Shown here piece by piece: positions 1 through 8,342 of a stretch of 52,637 bases of DNA. The notes beneath the pieces are model-generated. The model worked only from the letters and a program-made list of their open reading frames with translations, was not told the origin of the DNA and ran no database searches. Position 1 is the first letter of the stretch; each line of letters begins with the position of its first letter. Made by a program: the position numbers and the translations under genes. Source of the stretch: an uncultured Limosilactobacillus sp. Lineage in GTDB: Bacteria; Bacillota; Bacilli; Lactobacillales; Lactobacillaceae. The DNA lies in contig CALVGV010000018.1 in the NCBI GenBank assembly GCA_944327195.1, forward strand, positions 1 through 52,637, written 5' to 3'.

Positions 1-19
1 TTGCCTCGATCATAAAGAT

Positions 20-75
20 CAAGGACCCTACACATTTGATTCGTCGAAACTTTATTCAGTTTTCAAAGGTCTACC
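20..75 (-). promoter_or_regulatory. rRNA operon leader with boxA-like motif
   Basis: Read on the minus strand, the DNA downstream of the two promoters contains CTTTGAAAACTGAAT, which resembles the boxA antitermination motif of Gram-positive rRNA leaders. The 16S gene itself is not in the window. It is inferred to lie beyond the left edge, reading leftwards. Confidence 0.6.
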
Positions 76-103
76 GTGTTCGCTAGAAGTTAGCGACTTA
101 ATT

Positions 104-132
104 AGTTTATCAAACTCGTTAAGTCATGTCAA
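104..132 (-). promoter_or_regulatory. rRNA-type promoter P2
   Basis: On the minus strand there is a perfect -35 TTGACA (127-132), a 17-bp spacer and a -10 TAAACT (104-109). An A-tract with GTTC just upstream of the -35 resembles the UP-like region of Bacillus and Lactobacillus rrn promoters. With P1 it forms a tandem pair reading out of the window to the left. Confidence 0.8.
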
Positions 133-181
133 GAACTTTTTTGAAGAAGTTCAAGCGCTAATCAGTAGCGACAACTCTTAT

Positions 182-210
182 ATAATACCAAGAAGTCAAA
201 TCCCTGTCAA
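182..210 (-). promoter_or_regulatory. rRNA-type promoter P1
   Basis: On the minus strand there is a perfect -35 TTGACA (205-210), a 17-bp spacer and a -10 TATTAT (182-187). It lies 78 bp upstream of P2. Two consensus promoters in tandem followed by a boxA-like leader are characteristic of rRNA operons. Confidence 0.8.
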
Positions 211-234
211 CTAGTTTTTTGAACATCTTGGCCG

Positions 235-270
235 GTCACCGTTCAATTACCGAGCCATGCTCGCGGTGAC
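235..270. repeat. Inverted repeat upstream of rrn P1
   Basis: GTCACCG (235-241) pairs with CGGTGAC (264-270), and an inner stem CGAGC/GCTCG (251-263) has a three-base loop. It lies between the divergent rRNA promoter and the ndt promoter. It could be a terminator remnant or a protein-binding site, since no T-tract follows. Function unknown. Confidence 0.35.
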
Positions 271-346
271 AACGATTAGATACTATACGCTCCTTTTCTC
301 CCCCGCGCAAGCCCCTTTTTCAATTTTTTTGCCGCCCAAAATCAAC

Positions 347-352
347 TATAAT
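347..352 (+). promoter_or_regulatory. -10 box of the ndt-thioesterase unit
   Basis: A perfect TATAAT lies 32 bp before the ndt start codon. The matching -35 is poor (a T-tract), so only the -10 is called. Confidence 0.5.
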
Positions 353-384
353 GGAACTAAGCGAAACTGAAAGGAAGGTTGCTC

Positions 385-861
385 ATGTACAAGAACAAGA
401 TCTACCTCGCTAGCCCCTTCTTCTCCCCGGAACAAAAGGAGCGGATTGCGACCGTGATCGCCGCCTTAAAGAAGAACCCAACGATTGACCCGGACGGCAT
501 CTACAGCCCCCAGGAACACCAGGAGGAAAACTTCGAGTTCGGCTCGATGGACTGGCAACACGCCGTCTTCAACGCCGACGTCCGCCAAGTGAAGCGGGCC
601 GACGTGGTGGTGGCCATCACCGACTACAAGTACGAGGAAGGCAACTACGAGCCCGACAGCGGGACCGTCTTCGAAATCGGGGCGGCCTGGGCCTGGCGGA
701 TTCCGGTGGTGCTGGTGCAGTTCCACCCCAACAACGAGCTCAACCTGATGCTGGCCCGTTCGCACACCGCCATGTTTACCGGCGACCAGGTTGCCCAAGA
801 CCTGGCCAGCTACGACTTCAACAACCTGCCGACCCACTGGACCGACATGAAGGTCTTCTAG
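385..861 (+). CDS. Nucleoside 2-deoxyribosyltransferase
   Basis: Transfers 2-deoxyribose between purine and pyrimidine bases in nucleoside salvage, in the cytoplasm. The 158-residue length matches lactobacillar enzymes. The N-terminal IYLASPFF strand opens the Rossmann-like fold. The block around residues 90-101 (PDSGTVFEIGAA) holds the conserved Asp and the catalytic Glu (E97 by this numbering). A TTG six bases upstream could also start the frame, but AAGGAAGG is better spaced for the ATG at 385. The thioesterase gene follows after 21 bp and is probably co-transcribed. Confident family call; base preference (type I or II) cannot be judged. Confidence 0.88.
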   Translation: MYKNKIYLASPFFSPEQKERIATVIAALKKNPTIDPDGIYSPQEHQEENFEFGSMDWQHAVFNADVRQVKRADVVVAITDYKYEEGNYEPDSGTVFEIGAAWAWRIPVVLVQFHPNNELNLMLARSHTAMFTGDQVAQDLASYDFNNLPTHWTDMKVF

Positions 862-882
862 AATTAGGAAAGGAAGACGCCT

Positions 883-1386
883 ATGACTGAATACAACGTT
901 CATGACCACCGCATCATTGCCACCCACCGGATCATTTCGCGGGACCTCAACGACCACGACACCCTCTTCGGTGGCCGCCTGTTAGAAATCGCCGACGCCG
1001 AACCGGCCGTGCTGGTTTCCCGCCTGGCCCTGCGGAGCCTGGCCACCGCCAGCTTCGACGACGTCCAGTTCCGCCACCCCTTCACCCTACTGGACTCGCT
1101 GACTTTGACCGCCACCCTAACCGGGCTGGGCAACCGGTCAGCCGAAGTCTTCGTGAAGGTGATCGGCCAGAACCTGCGGAGCGGGGAACGCTTCCTCGGC
1201 TATACCAGCTTCAACACCTACGTGGTGACCGACAAGGACTTCACCTTCCCCGACTTTACCCTGATCGGCGAAACCGAGGAGGAAAAGTACCTGATTAGCA
1301 CCTACGAGGAACGCCAAGCCAAGCGCAAAGCCGCCCGCAAGGAGCAACGGGACAATTTCCTGCCCCACATCACCTTAAACAGCTAG
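883..1386 (+). CDS. Acyl-CoA thioesterase, hotdog fold
   Basis: Predicted to hydrolyse acyl-CoA thioesters in the cytoplasm. The 167-residue protein carries the hotdog pattern of the YciA/BACH group: an N-terminal NDHDTLFGGRLLEIAD segment (about residues 23-38), then FDDVQFRHPF, then a strand-rich half ending in the positively charged tail ERQAKRKAARKEQR. AGGAAAG precedes the ATG. It is the second gene of a unit with the deoxyribosyltransferase and is followed by a strong bidirectional terminator. The chain-length substrate is not predictable. Confidence 0.82.
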   Translation: MTEYNVHDHRIIATHRIISRDLNDHDTLFGGRLLEIADAEPAVLVSRLALRSLATASFDDVQFRHPFTLLDSLTLTATLTGLGNRSAEVFVKVIGQNLRSGERFLGYTSFNTYVVTDKDFTFPDFTLIGETEEEKYLISTYEERQAKRKAARKEQRDNFLPHITLNS

Positions 1387-1401
1387 CATCCCCGCCAGCA
1401 A

Positions 1402-1428
1402 AAAGGACCAGCGCCTGCTGGTCCTTTT
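1402..1428. terminator. Bidirectional terminator
   Basis: AAAGGACCAGC/GCTGGTCCTTT hairpin flanked by A- and T-tracts, between the thioesterase (+) and the converging copper ATPase (-). It can serve both. Confidence 0.85.
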
Positions 1429-1443
1429 TCATTTGGGTACTTA

Positions 1444-3372
1444 TTAAGCCACCGCCGGGGCCAATTTCCGTTCCCCCTTCAGGTGGGTGGTGTTCAAGAG
1501 CACCGAGCTGGTGACCACCGACAGGGAGCTGAAGGCCATCGCCAGGCCGGCCAGCTCGGGGGAGAGGGCCAGGCCAAGCGAAACAAAGAGGCCGGCGGCG
1601 ATCGGGATCCCGATCACGTTGTAGACGAAGGCCCAGAAGAGGTTGAGCTTGATCCGCTTGAAGGTCTTGCGGCTGAGCTCGATCGCCAGGCCAACGTCGC
1701 GCAGGTCGTTCTTTACCAGGACGATCCCGCCGGCGTCAATCGCGATGTCGGTCCCCGACCCCATCGCGATGCCGACGTCGGCCGTCGAGAGGGCCGGGGC
1801 GTCGTTGATCCCGTCACCAACGAAGGCCACCGGGCCCTCCTGCTGGAGCTGCTTGACGGTTGCCGCCTTGTCGCCCGGCAGGACGCCGGCCACCACCCGG
1901 TCGATCCCGACCTGGCGGGCAATCGCCTCGGCCACCGCCTGGTTGTCGCCGGTGATCATCACCGGGGTCAGCCCCTGCTCCTTGAGGTTGGCAATCGCGG
2001 CGGCCGCGGTTGGCTTCGGTTGGTCCTGGATGGCAATCAACCCGAGGACCTCCTCCCCCTGGTCAACCAGGACGACCGTCTTGGCCGCCTTCATCAGCTG
2101 GGTACTCTGTTCGGCGAGGTCTTCCGGCAGGTCGTGCGGGGCCAGGGCGGCGGTGCCGACCCAGGCCGGCTGACCGTCGACCGTCCCGCGGACCCCCTTG
2201 CCGGCCACGGCGGCAAAATCAGCCACCGCCGGTAGGTCGCGGTCGCCAGCGGCGGCCACGATCGCCGTCGCCAGCGGGTGCTCGGAGGACTTTTCCAGGG
2301 CCGCCGCCAGGGTCAGGACCCGGTCGCAGTCGCCAATTACGTCGGTGACCGCCGGCTGGCCGGTGGTGATCGTCCCGGTCTTGTCGAAGGCGACCGTCTT
2401 GAGGCGGTTGACCTCCTCGAGGACCTCGCCGTTCTTAATCAGGATCCCCAGGCGGGCACTGCGGCCGGTGCCGACCATCAGCGCGGTCGGCGTCGCCAGG
2501 CCGAGGGCGCAGGGGCAGGCGATCACGACGACGGCCACCGCGTAGATCAGGGCGGTCGCCACCGGGGCCTTGAGCAGGACGTTCCAGACCAGGAAGGTCA
2601 GGATCGCCAGCACTAAGACGACCGGCACGAAGATGTCGGCCACCTTGTCGGTCAGCTTCTGGATCGGGGCGTGGCTGTTTTGGGCGCGGCGGACCATCTC
2701 CATGATCTGGGCGAGGAGGGTATCGTCGCCGACCTTTTCGGCCTTGAACTGAAGGGTCCCGGTCTGGTTGATCGTCGCCCCGATCACCGGGTCGCCGACC
2801 CCCTTTTCAACCGGCATGCTTTCCCCAGTTACCATCGCCTCGTTGACCGCCGACTGACCAGCCACGATCGTCCCGTCGACGGCGATCTTCTCGCCGGGCT
2901 TGACCTGGATCAGGTCGCCAACCTCAACCTCGCTGAGGGGGAGGCGGGTCGGCTGGCCATCGCGGATGACGGTCGCCTCCTTGGCCTGGAGGTTGCCGAG
3001 CTTGGCAACGGCGTCGGAGGCGTTGTTGCGCATCCGCTCCTCAAAGACCTGCCCGAGGAGGACGAAGGTGGTCACGAAGGCGGCGCTCTCAAAGAAGACC
3101 GCCCGGCCGGTGGCCATCGCGTAGAGGCTGTAGAGGTAGGCGGTCAGGGTGCCGATCGCCACCAGGGTATCCATGTTGGCGTGGTGGTTCTTGAAGGCCG
3201 CCCAGGCGGTGTGAACGAAGGGCCAGGCGGAAAAGGCCATGATTAAGGTGGTCAGGACCAGCTGGAGCCACTCACCGCCCGGCAGGTGGAGGCCAAAGGG
3301 CATCAGCAGCATGTTGACCAGCATCGGCAGGGAGAGAAGCAGCGAGAGCCAAAAGCGGGTGCGGGTGCTCAT
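1444..3372 (-). CDS. copA: Copper-exporting P1B-type ATPase
   Basis: ATP-driven export of copper, probably Cu(I), across the membrane. The 642 residues include TGES (182-185, actuator), the transmembrane metal motif CPCALG (286-291), the phosphorylation loop DKTGTIT (330-336), SEHPLA (362-367), ITGDN (472-476) and GDGINDAP (518-525), then the C-terminal YN and M-x-x-SS helices of Cu-ATPases. It begins directly at the first membrane helix and lacks any N-terminal heavy-metal-associated (CxxC) domain. Its start overlaps the stop of the small cupredoxin gene by 4 bp, so the three genes form one operon under the cop-box promoter. Silver or another soft metal is possible as substrate. Confidence 0.9.
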   Translation of the reverse strand: MSTRTRFWLSLLLSLPMLVNMLLMPFGLHLPGGEWLQLVLTTLIMAFSAWPFVHTAWAAFKNHHANMDTLVAIGTLTAYLYSLYAMATGRAVFFESAAFVTTFVLLGQVFEERMRNNASDAVAKLGNLQAKEATVIRDGQPTRLPLSEVEVGDLIQVKPGEKIAVDGTIVAGQSAVNEAMVTGESMPVEKGVGDPVIGATINQTGTLQFKAEKVGDDTLLAQIMEMVRRAQNSHAPIQKLTDKVADIFVPVVLVLAILTFLVWNVLLKAPVATALIYAVAVVVIACPCALGLATPTALMVGTGRSARLGILIKNGEVLEEVNRLKTVAFDKTGTITTGQPAVTDVIGDCDRVLTLAAALEKSSEHPLATAIVAAAGDRDLPAVADFAAVAGKGVRGTVDGQPAWVGTAALAPHDLPEDLAEQSTQLMKAAKTVVLVDQGEEVLGLIAIQDQPKPTAAAAIANLKEQGLTPVMITGDNQAVAEAIARQVGIDRVVAGVLPGDKAATVKQLQQEGPVAFVGDGINDAPALSTADVGIAMGSGTDIAIDAGGIVLVKNDLRDVGLAIELSRKTFKRIKLNLFWAFVYNVIGIPIAAGLFVSLGLALSPELAGLAMAFSSLSVVTSSVLLNTTHLKGERKLAPAVA

Positions 3373-3629
3373 TTCACGATCACCGTCCCCTTGACCATGT
3401 CCATCCCGCAGGCGAAGCCGTACTCGCCGGCGGCGCTGGTGTCGATCGGGAAACTAACCTCCTGGTTGAGCGGCAGGGCCGCCTTGAAGTTGAGGTCGCC
3501 AGACTGGACCACGTCGAGGCAGCCGCGGTCGCTGACCCGCTTGAAGACCAGTTCGGCCGGTTCGCCCTGCTTGAAGGTGACCGTTTGCGGTTGGTAGCCG
3601 CCGTCCACAATTACCGTTTGCTTTACCAT
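3369..3629 (-). CDS. Small cytosolic cupredoxin-domain protein
   Basis: An 86-residue protein that is essentially one cupredoxin (plastocyanin-like) domain: [18 protein letters not shown], an internal Cys (DRGCLDVV), and a C-terminal [12 protein letters not shown] carrying the candidate Cys/Met copper ligands. No signal peptide or membrane anchor is visible, so it should be cytosolic. AGGAGGGG precedes the ATG. It sits between the anchored paralogue and the ATPase and overlaps the latter's start by 4 bp. A role in handing copper to the HMA-less ATPase, replacing CopZ, is inferred. Confidence 0.72.
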   Translation of the reverse strand: MVKQTVIVDGGYQPQTVTFKQGEPAELVFKRVSDRGCLDVVQSGDLNFKAALPLNQEVSFPIDTSAAGEYGFACGMDMVKGTVIVK

Positions 3630-3641
3630 TGTGCTCCCCTC

Positions 3642-4013
3642 CTACTTAATGATTACCTTGCCGTGAAACATGTCCATCCCGCAGGCCCACTCGTACTCAC
3701 CGGGCTTGGAGGTGTCGATGGTGATTTCTTCCACCTTGTCCTGGGCCAGCGGCCGGTTGATCCCCCAGTCGGGGAAGACCACCCGGTCGAGGCAGGCGGA
3801 CGGGTCCTTGCGGGTGAAGCGGAGGGTGGCCGGAACCCCCTGCTTTAAAGTCACCACTTCCGGCTTGTAGCCGCCGTCGACCAGGACGTCGGCCGCCTGC
3901 CGGTCGGCGGTGACGGTGGCCGCCGCGCTGCTGACCTCGTGCTTACCGAAGAACCACCAGAGAATGAAGCCAATCAGGGCCAAGCCCACCAGAATCGTTA
4001 CTACTTGCGTCAT
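3642..4013 (-). CDS. Membrane-anchored cupredoxin-domain protein
   Basis: First gene of the copper operon. An N-terminal hydrophobic helix (about residues 3-24, ending FILWWFFGK) is followed by a spacer and a cupredoxin domain paralogous to the next gene, with GGYKPEVVTLKQGVPATL, a Cys (PSACLDRV) and YEWACGMDMFHGK. The CGMDM motif is shared by both proteins. The ATG at 4013 is preferred over one nine bases upstream because AAAGGA would abut the latter. The domain probably faces the outside as an extracytoplasmic copper binder; an inside orientation cannot be excluded. Confidence 0.72.
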   Translation of the reverse strand: MTQVVTILVGLALIGFILWWFFGKHEVSSAAATVTADRQAADVLVDGGYKPEVVTLKQGVPATLRFTRKDPSACLDRVVFPDWGINRPLAQDKVEEITIDTSKPGEYEWACGMDMFHGKVIIK

Positions 4014-4031
4014 GCTCGTCATCCTTTCGTT

Positions 4032-4087
4032 TACAAACGTAAATCTTAATTCACCACCTAGTATACGCTGGCGATTACATTTGTCAA
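4032..4087 (-). promoter_or_regulatory. Copper operon promoter with two cop boxes
   Basis: On the minus strand TTGACA (4082-4087), a 16-bp spacer and TATACT (4060-4065). Two sites match the CopY operator TACAnnTGTA at 9 of 10 positions: 4076-4085, overlapping the -35, and 4032-4041, just downstream of the -10. This fits copper-relieved repression by a CopY-type repressor, whose gene is not in the window. Confidence 0.75.
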
Positions 4088-4140
4088 CATTGGGGCCCGC
4101 AAATGCGGGAATCCCCCTAGTGTCATCCCCGCGCGCACGA

Positions 4141-4170
4141 AAAAACCGCCCTCCCCAAGGGGAAGACGGT
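4141..4170 (-). terminator. Terminator of the membrane protein gene
   Basis: Minus-strand hairpin CCGTCTTCCCC/GGGGAGGGCGG followed by TTTTTT, directly after the stop codon at 4182. Confidence 0.8.
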
Positions 4171-4181
4171 TAAAGATTTAA

Positions 4182-5163
4182 TTAGTCGTCGTAGGCTTCG
4201 CCGGTCAGTTGTTCCACCGGCTTGAAGGTGTCGGCGTACATGTTTTCCACCTTGACCTTCTTGCTGGTTTCATGGAAGTAGAGGGCGCTGACCATTGAGC
4301 AGTACGGTACCAGGGCCCCGAGACCGAGGACCAGTAGGACGGCCCCGATCCAGATCAGCGGGTTGGTGGCGGTGTAGATCCCGTAGTAAACCAGGCCCCC
4401 GGTCAAGGCAGACCAGATGGCCACCGGCAGGACCTCAAACAGGAGGTAAACCACCAGGTAGTTCAGCTTGAAGCCGGCCATGAAGCGCTTGGAAGCCGTC
4501 AGGGCGTGGCGCATCGATTGACCGAGGAACTGCGGTTGCTTTTCCCGGTAGAGGTAGATCGCTTGCGAGTATTGGAGGCTCTTCCAGATCAGGATCAGGT
4601 AGTTCCCGATCATCGTGGTGTAGGCCACGATCTTGTTGCTGCTCCAGATGTCGCCGATGATCATCAGCGGCAGGCGCCAGAGGAAGATGAAGAGGCTGAC
4701 GTAGAGGCAGAGGCGGAGGAGCTGGTTCTTACGCAGGTGCTTGAACCGGTTCCAGATGACCGTCGCCGTGACCTTCTTGTCTTCCTTTTCAATCCGCGCC
4801 AGGTAGGCGTAGCGCAGGCCAACCTGGAGGGCATAGAAGAGGAAGCCGAGAACCAGGACCAAGAAGAGCAGGCCCAGGAACTCAAGGATGGCGAAGAGCA
4901 AGGAGCTAACCGTCATCATCCCGTACATGATCATCATCACACTCATCGACAGCGAGGCCAGCAGGGTGTAGGCGAAGTAGAGGCCAATCGCCGACAGGGC
5001 CAGCCAGATAATGAACATCCCCGCCATCGGCACGGCGGCCGTCAGATATTCCTTGCGGTTAAAGAGGGCCTTCAGACTCTTGGCGAAGTCCTTGAGGTTG
5101 ACCCAATTTGGCTTGGTAACTTTAAAACTGGGCTTTTGCTTGCCCCGTTTGAATAATTTCAAT
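4182..5163 (-). CDS. Multi-pass membrane protein of unknown function
   Basis: About 326 residues with a basic, soluble N-terminus (KLFKRGKQKPSFKV) and roughly six to seven hydrophobic segments. A TTG at 5163 is preferred as start because GGGAGG lies seven bases before it; the frame also opens at TTG 5177, but there the purine-rich site would be inside the coding region. The layout of paired helices separated by KHLRKNQLLR and FMAGFKLNYL loops resembles bacterial DUF975-like proteins, but I do not recognise a diagnostic motif. It is a single-gene unit with its own terminator. Function unknown. Confidence 0.65.
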
Positions 5164-5402
5164 CCAATTCCTCCCAACGTAATAATTGCTCGTATTTCTC
5201 TATCTTACCACGGCGAGAAACAAATCCGGGTTTCGTTCGCCTTTGATTTCGTTTTTTCATCATACCAGATTCGCCGGTGAACTAAAGTCTCTTTAAAAAA
5301 CTTTAAGTAAGCGTTGGTACTTTCTTCACGGGGAACCGCTGCCACCAGGGGAAGGAGGAAATCCCCCTCCTGCTTGGCCTGGGCGCCCCCCTGGCCACAA
5401 AA

Positions 5403-5425
5403 AAAGAGCGGGTTACCCCACTCCT
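5403..5425 (-). terminator. gpmA terminator
   Basis: Minus-strand GAGTGGG/CCCGCTC hairpin with a TTTTTTT tail, just after the gpmA stop. The 5345-5398 stretch beyond it holds further GC-rich inverted repeats (CCAGGGG/CCCCTGG) with no recognised role. Nothing else is seen in 5178-5445. Confidence 0.8.
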
Positions 5426-5445
5426 TTTTTCGGTCTGCGCGCGGA

Positions 5446-6141
5446 CTAGTCGATGTCGTACTTCTCCTTGCTCAGGACGTTCAGCTTTTCGTCGAAGTCG
5501 TAAACCACCGGTTGGCCGGTTGCCATTTCAAGGTTCATGATGTCTTCGTCCGAGATTTGTTCAATGTACTTGGACAGGGCCCGCAGGGAGTTCCCATGGG
5601 CGGCGATGATCACGTTCTTGCCGTCGAGCAGCTTTGGCGCGATTTGGTCTTCCCAGAGCGGGATAACCCGTTCCAGGGTAACCTTCAAGTTTTCCCCACC
5701 CGGGATGGCGCGCGGGTCGAGGTCGGCGTAACGCCGGTCCTTGGCAGCGGAGCCTTCGTCGTCGGCGCTCAGCAGCGGCGGCAGCACGTCGTAGGAACGA
5801 CGCCAGATGTGCACTTGTTCGTCCCCGTACTTTTCGGCGGCCTTCTTCTTGTTGTGGCCTTGAAGGGCGCCGTAGTGGCGTTCGTTCAGGCGCCACGTCT
5901 TGAATTCTGGGATCCAGAGTTGGTCGCAGCCTTCCAGGGCGTAGTGGAGGGTCTTGATGGCCCGCTTCAGAACGGAAGTGTAGGCGTAGTCGAATTCAAT
6001 CCCGTGTTCCTTGAGGGCCTTCCCGGCAGCCTTGGCTTGGGCAACCCCCTTTTCACTCAGGTCGACGTCAACCCAACCGGTGAATTGGTTGGACAGGTTC
6101 CATTCACTTTGCCCGTGGCGGATCAAAACTAATTTAGCCAT
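5446..6141 (-). CDS. gpmA: 2,3-bisphosphoglycerate-dependent phosphoglycerate mutase
   Basis: Interconverts 3- and 2-phosphoglycerate in the lower Embden-Meyerhof pathway. The 231-residue protein opens with [12 protein letters not shown], where the His of RHG is phosphorylated, and has the family blocks [26 protein letters not shown] and AAHGNSLRA (second active-site His). The long insert, lacking in the broad-specificity phosphatases, marks it as a true dPGM. The ATG at 6141 gives the usual [10 protein letters not shown] start; a TTG at 6147 is also in frame. It has its own promoter and terminator and stands alone. Confidence 0.95.
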   Translation of the reverse strand: MAKLVLIRHGQSEWNLSNQFTGWVDVDLSEKGVAQAKAAGKALKEHGIEFDYAYTSVLKRAIKTLHYALEGCDQLWIPEFKTWRLNERHYGALQGHNKKKAAEKYGDEQVHIWRRSYDVLPPLLSADDEGSAAKDRRYADLDPRAIPGGENLKVTLERVIPLWEDQIAPKLLDGKNVIIAAHGNSLRALSKYIEQISDEDIMNLEMATGQPVVYDFDEKLNVLSKEKYDID

Positions 6142-6195
6142 GCTCAATTAACCTCTTTCTTCTTAAAGATCAGTGGCATTTTACCATACCCGTTC

Positions 6196-6224
6196 ATTTT
6201 AAATCAGAATGCAATCCTTGCCAA
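6196..6224 (-). promoter_or_regulatory. Probable gpmA promoter
   Basis: On the minus strand TTGGCA (6219-6224), a 17-bp spacer and TAAAAT (6196-6201), 54 bp before the gpmA start. Confidence 0.55.
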
Positions 6225-6260
6225 GCCATGCTCCCAAGTTCGTGAAATTTTGCACCAAAG

Positions 6261-6290
6261 GAAAAGGAGGGGGAAGGCCCCCTCCTTTTC
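6261..6290. terminator. Terminator after the GH42 gene
   Basis: GAAAAGGAGGGGG/CCCCCTCCTTTTC palindrome lying downstream of the GH42 stop codon on the minus strand. Confidence 0.75.
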
Positions 6291-6326
6291 TGACAGCTCA
6301 GCCCGCAGGAACGGTATTTGCGCGGA

Positions 6327-8342
6327 CTAGTTGGTCTTTTTGAGCACCAGGGCCGCCCACGGGGCGAGCCGCGCGGCTGGGGCCTGGTTGGTCAGGCAGT
6401 CGACATATCCCTGGGCAAACTCTTTCGGTAGGCTGGCCGACTGGTTGGTCAGGTTCAAGACGAAGTAGTAGCTCTGCCCGTCCTTTTGAACCCGCTTGGT
6501 GACCTCGACCCCCGGTTGGTCGGCCGTCAGCCCGGTGACCTTGGCGGCCGCCAGCACCTGGTCGATCAGGGCGCTGAGGCCCGCCGGCGCCAGGCGGGTG
6601 CCGACGTACCAGGCCGTCCCCTGACCCAGCTGGTGCTTGGTCACGGCGGCGGTGCCGGCGTAGAACTCGCTGGCGTAGGTGGCCACCACCTCCGCCCCCT
6701 CAGGGTGAATCAGGTCGGCCAGCAGGCTTCCGGCGGTGGTTTGCTGGCCGAGGGCAACCTTGACTTCCTGGGCCGGCGGGAAGGCGTCGCTCTCCTCAAC
6801 CCAGATGCCGAGCAGTTCCTTGAGCGGGCCCGGGTAGCCGCCGAGGTAGACGTTGTCGTTCTCGTCAACCATCCCGGCCATCATCGTCGTCAGGAAGTGG
6901 CCGCCGCCCTTGACGTAGGCGGTCAGCCGGTCGGCCAGGCCCGGCTTGACCAGGTAGAGGTATGGGGCCACCACCAGGTCGTACTGGCTGAAGTCGTCGT
7001 CGACGCTGATCACGTCAACCGGGACGTTGCGGTCGTAGAACTGGCGGTAGTAGTCCAGGATCAGCTGGCAGTAGTCGAGGTCCTGGGTGATGCCGGCCAC
7101 GTATTCCAGGGCCCAGTAGTTGGCCCAGTCGAAGACCAGGGCCACCTTGGCCTGGTTGGTGCTGCCCAGCAGTTGCGGGCCCAGCTTCTCCAGGTCGTCC
7201 CCCAACTTCTCCAGGTCGTTAAAGGCGCGGGTTTTAGTGGTTTGGGCGTGGCTGATCACCGCCCCGTGGAACTTCTCCGAGCCGCCGCGGGCCTGCTTGA
7301 GCTGGAAGAACTGGACGCTGTCGGCCCCGTGGGCCACCGCCTGCAACTCGGTCGCCCGCATCTGGCCGGGGCGCTTGAGCGGGCTGTAGGGTTGCCAGTT
7401 GACCTGGCTCGGCGTCGATTCCATCAGCAGGAATGGCTGGTGCTTGAGCGAGCGCATCAGGTCGTAAAGGAAGGCCGGTTGGTAGGCCGGCGTATCGTAG
7501 GCCGGGTAGGAGTCGTAGGCAATCACGTCCTGGTCCTTGGCCCAGGCCTGGTAGTCGATCAGCTTGTTGGGCGTGCTGTGGAAGTTGGTGAAGACCGGCG
7601 TTTGCGGGTCGTGGGCCTCGATCGTCGTCTTCTCCAGCCGGTACTCATCCTGCATCATCGCTGATTGGAAGCGCAGGTAGTCCAGCGAGAGGCCGGCCAC
7701 GATCGTGTGGCTCCCCTCCGGTCCCCAGGCGTCGCCGAGCTCGTTTGGCACGACGATTTCGTCCCAGTGGTAGATCTGGTGGCTCCAAACGCTGGTGGCC
7801 CAGGCGGCGTTGAGCCGGTCGAGGGTCTGGTAGCGGTCCTTGAGCCAGCCGCGGAAGGCCTGCTGGCAGTGCTCGCAGTAGCAGGTCCCGCCGTACTCGT
7901 TGTTGACGTGCCAGGCAACGATGTGGGGATTGTCGGCGTAGCGGGCGGCCAGGTGGTCGACCAGGTCGGCCGCCAACCGGCGGTAGGCCGGGGCGGTCGG
8001 GCAGAAGTTGTGGCGCTGGCCAAAGACGTGGCGCCGTCCCTGGTAGTCAACCCGGCCCACTTCCGGGTACTTCTTGAAGAGCCAGGCCGGCATCGCCGCC
8101 GTGCTGGTCCCCATGATGATCTTGAAGTCGGCGGCGCTCAGTTCGTCGACGATCGCGTCGAGCTTGCTGAAGTCGTACTCGCCCTCGGCCGGCGACAGGG
8201 CCGCCCAGGAGAAGACGTTGATCGTGGCCGAATTTATTTTGGCCTGCTTGAAGACCTGGATATCTTCTCCCCAGCTTTCCTGGGGCCACTGGTCGGGGTT
8301 GTAGTCGCCCCCGTAGAGGAAGTCCTTAATTGGCGTTTTCAT
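6327..8342 (-). CDS. Beta-galactosidase, GH42 family
   Basis: Hydrolyses beta-galactosides, probably lactose or galacto-oligosaccharides, in the cytoplasm. The 671 residues show the GH42 layout: FLYGGDYNPDQWP at the N-terminus, acid/base Glu149 in WHVNNEYGG, nucleophile Glu308 in LLMESTPSQ, then the trimerisation and C-terminal beta domains. Cys114, 154, 156 and 159 form the zinc site typical of part of the family. The ATG at 8342 follows GAGGAGGGGAACA and overlaps the permease 3' end by 17 bp, so both are translated from one message. No signal peptide. An arabinogalactan-derived substrate is possible. Confidence 0.92.
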   Translation of the reverse strand: MKTPIKDFLYGGDYNPDQWPQESWGEDIQVFKQAKINSATINVFSWAALSPAEGEYDFSKLDAIVDELSAADFKIIMGTSTAAMPAWLFKKYPEVGRVDYQGRRHVFGQRHNFCPTAPAYRRLAADLVDHLAARYADNPHIVAWHVNNEYGGTCYCEHCQQAFRGWLKDRYQTLDRLNAAWATSVWSHQIYHWDEIVVPNELGDAWGPEGSHTIVAGLSLDYLRFQSAMMQDEYRLEKTTIEAHDPQTPVFTNFHSTPNKLIDYQAWAKDQDVIAYDSYPAYDTPAYQPAFLYDLMRSLKHQPFLLMESTPSQVNWQPYSPLKRPGQMRATELQAVAHGADSVQFFQLKQARGGSEKFHGAVISHAQTTKTRAFNDLEKLGDDLEKLGPQLLGSTNQAKVALVFDWANYWALEYVAGITQDLDYCQLILDYYRQFYDRNVPVDVISVDDDFSQYDLVVAPYLYLVKPGLADRLTAYVKGGGHFLTTMMAGMVDENDNVYLGGYPGPLKELLGIWVEESDAFPPAQEVKVALGQQTTAGSLLADLIHPEGAEVVATYASEFYAGTAAVTKHQLGQGTAWYVGTRLAPAGLSALIDQVLAAAKVTGLTADQPGVEVTKRVQKDGQSYYFVLNLTNQSASLPKEFAQGYVDCLTNQAPAARLAPWAALVLKKTN

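Noticed and set aside
5345..5398. Possible structured RNA after gpmA
   Set aside because: GC-rich inverted repeats are present, but no second copy, conserved loop or promoter supports more than chance pairing next to the terminator.
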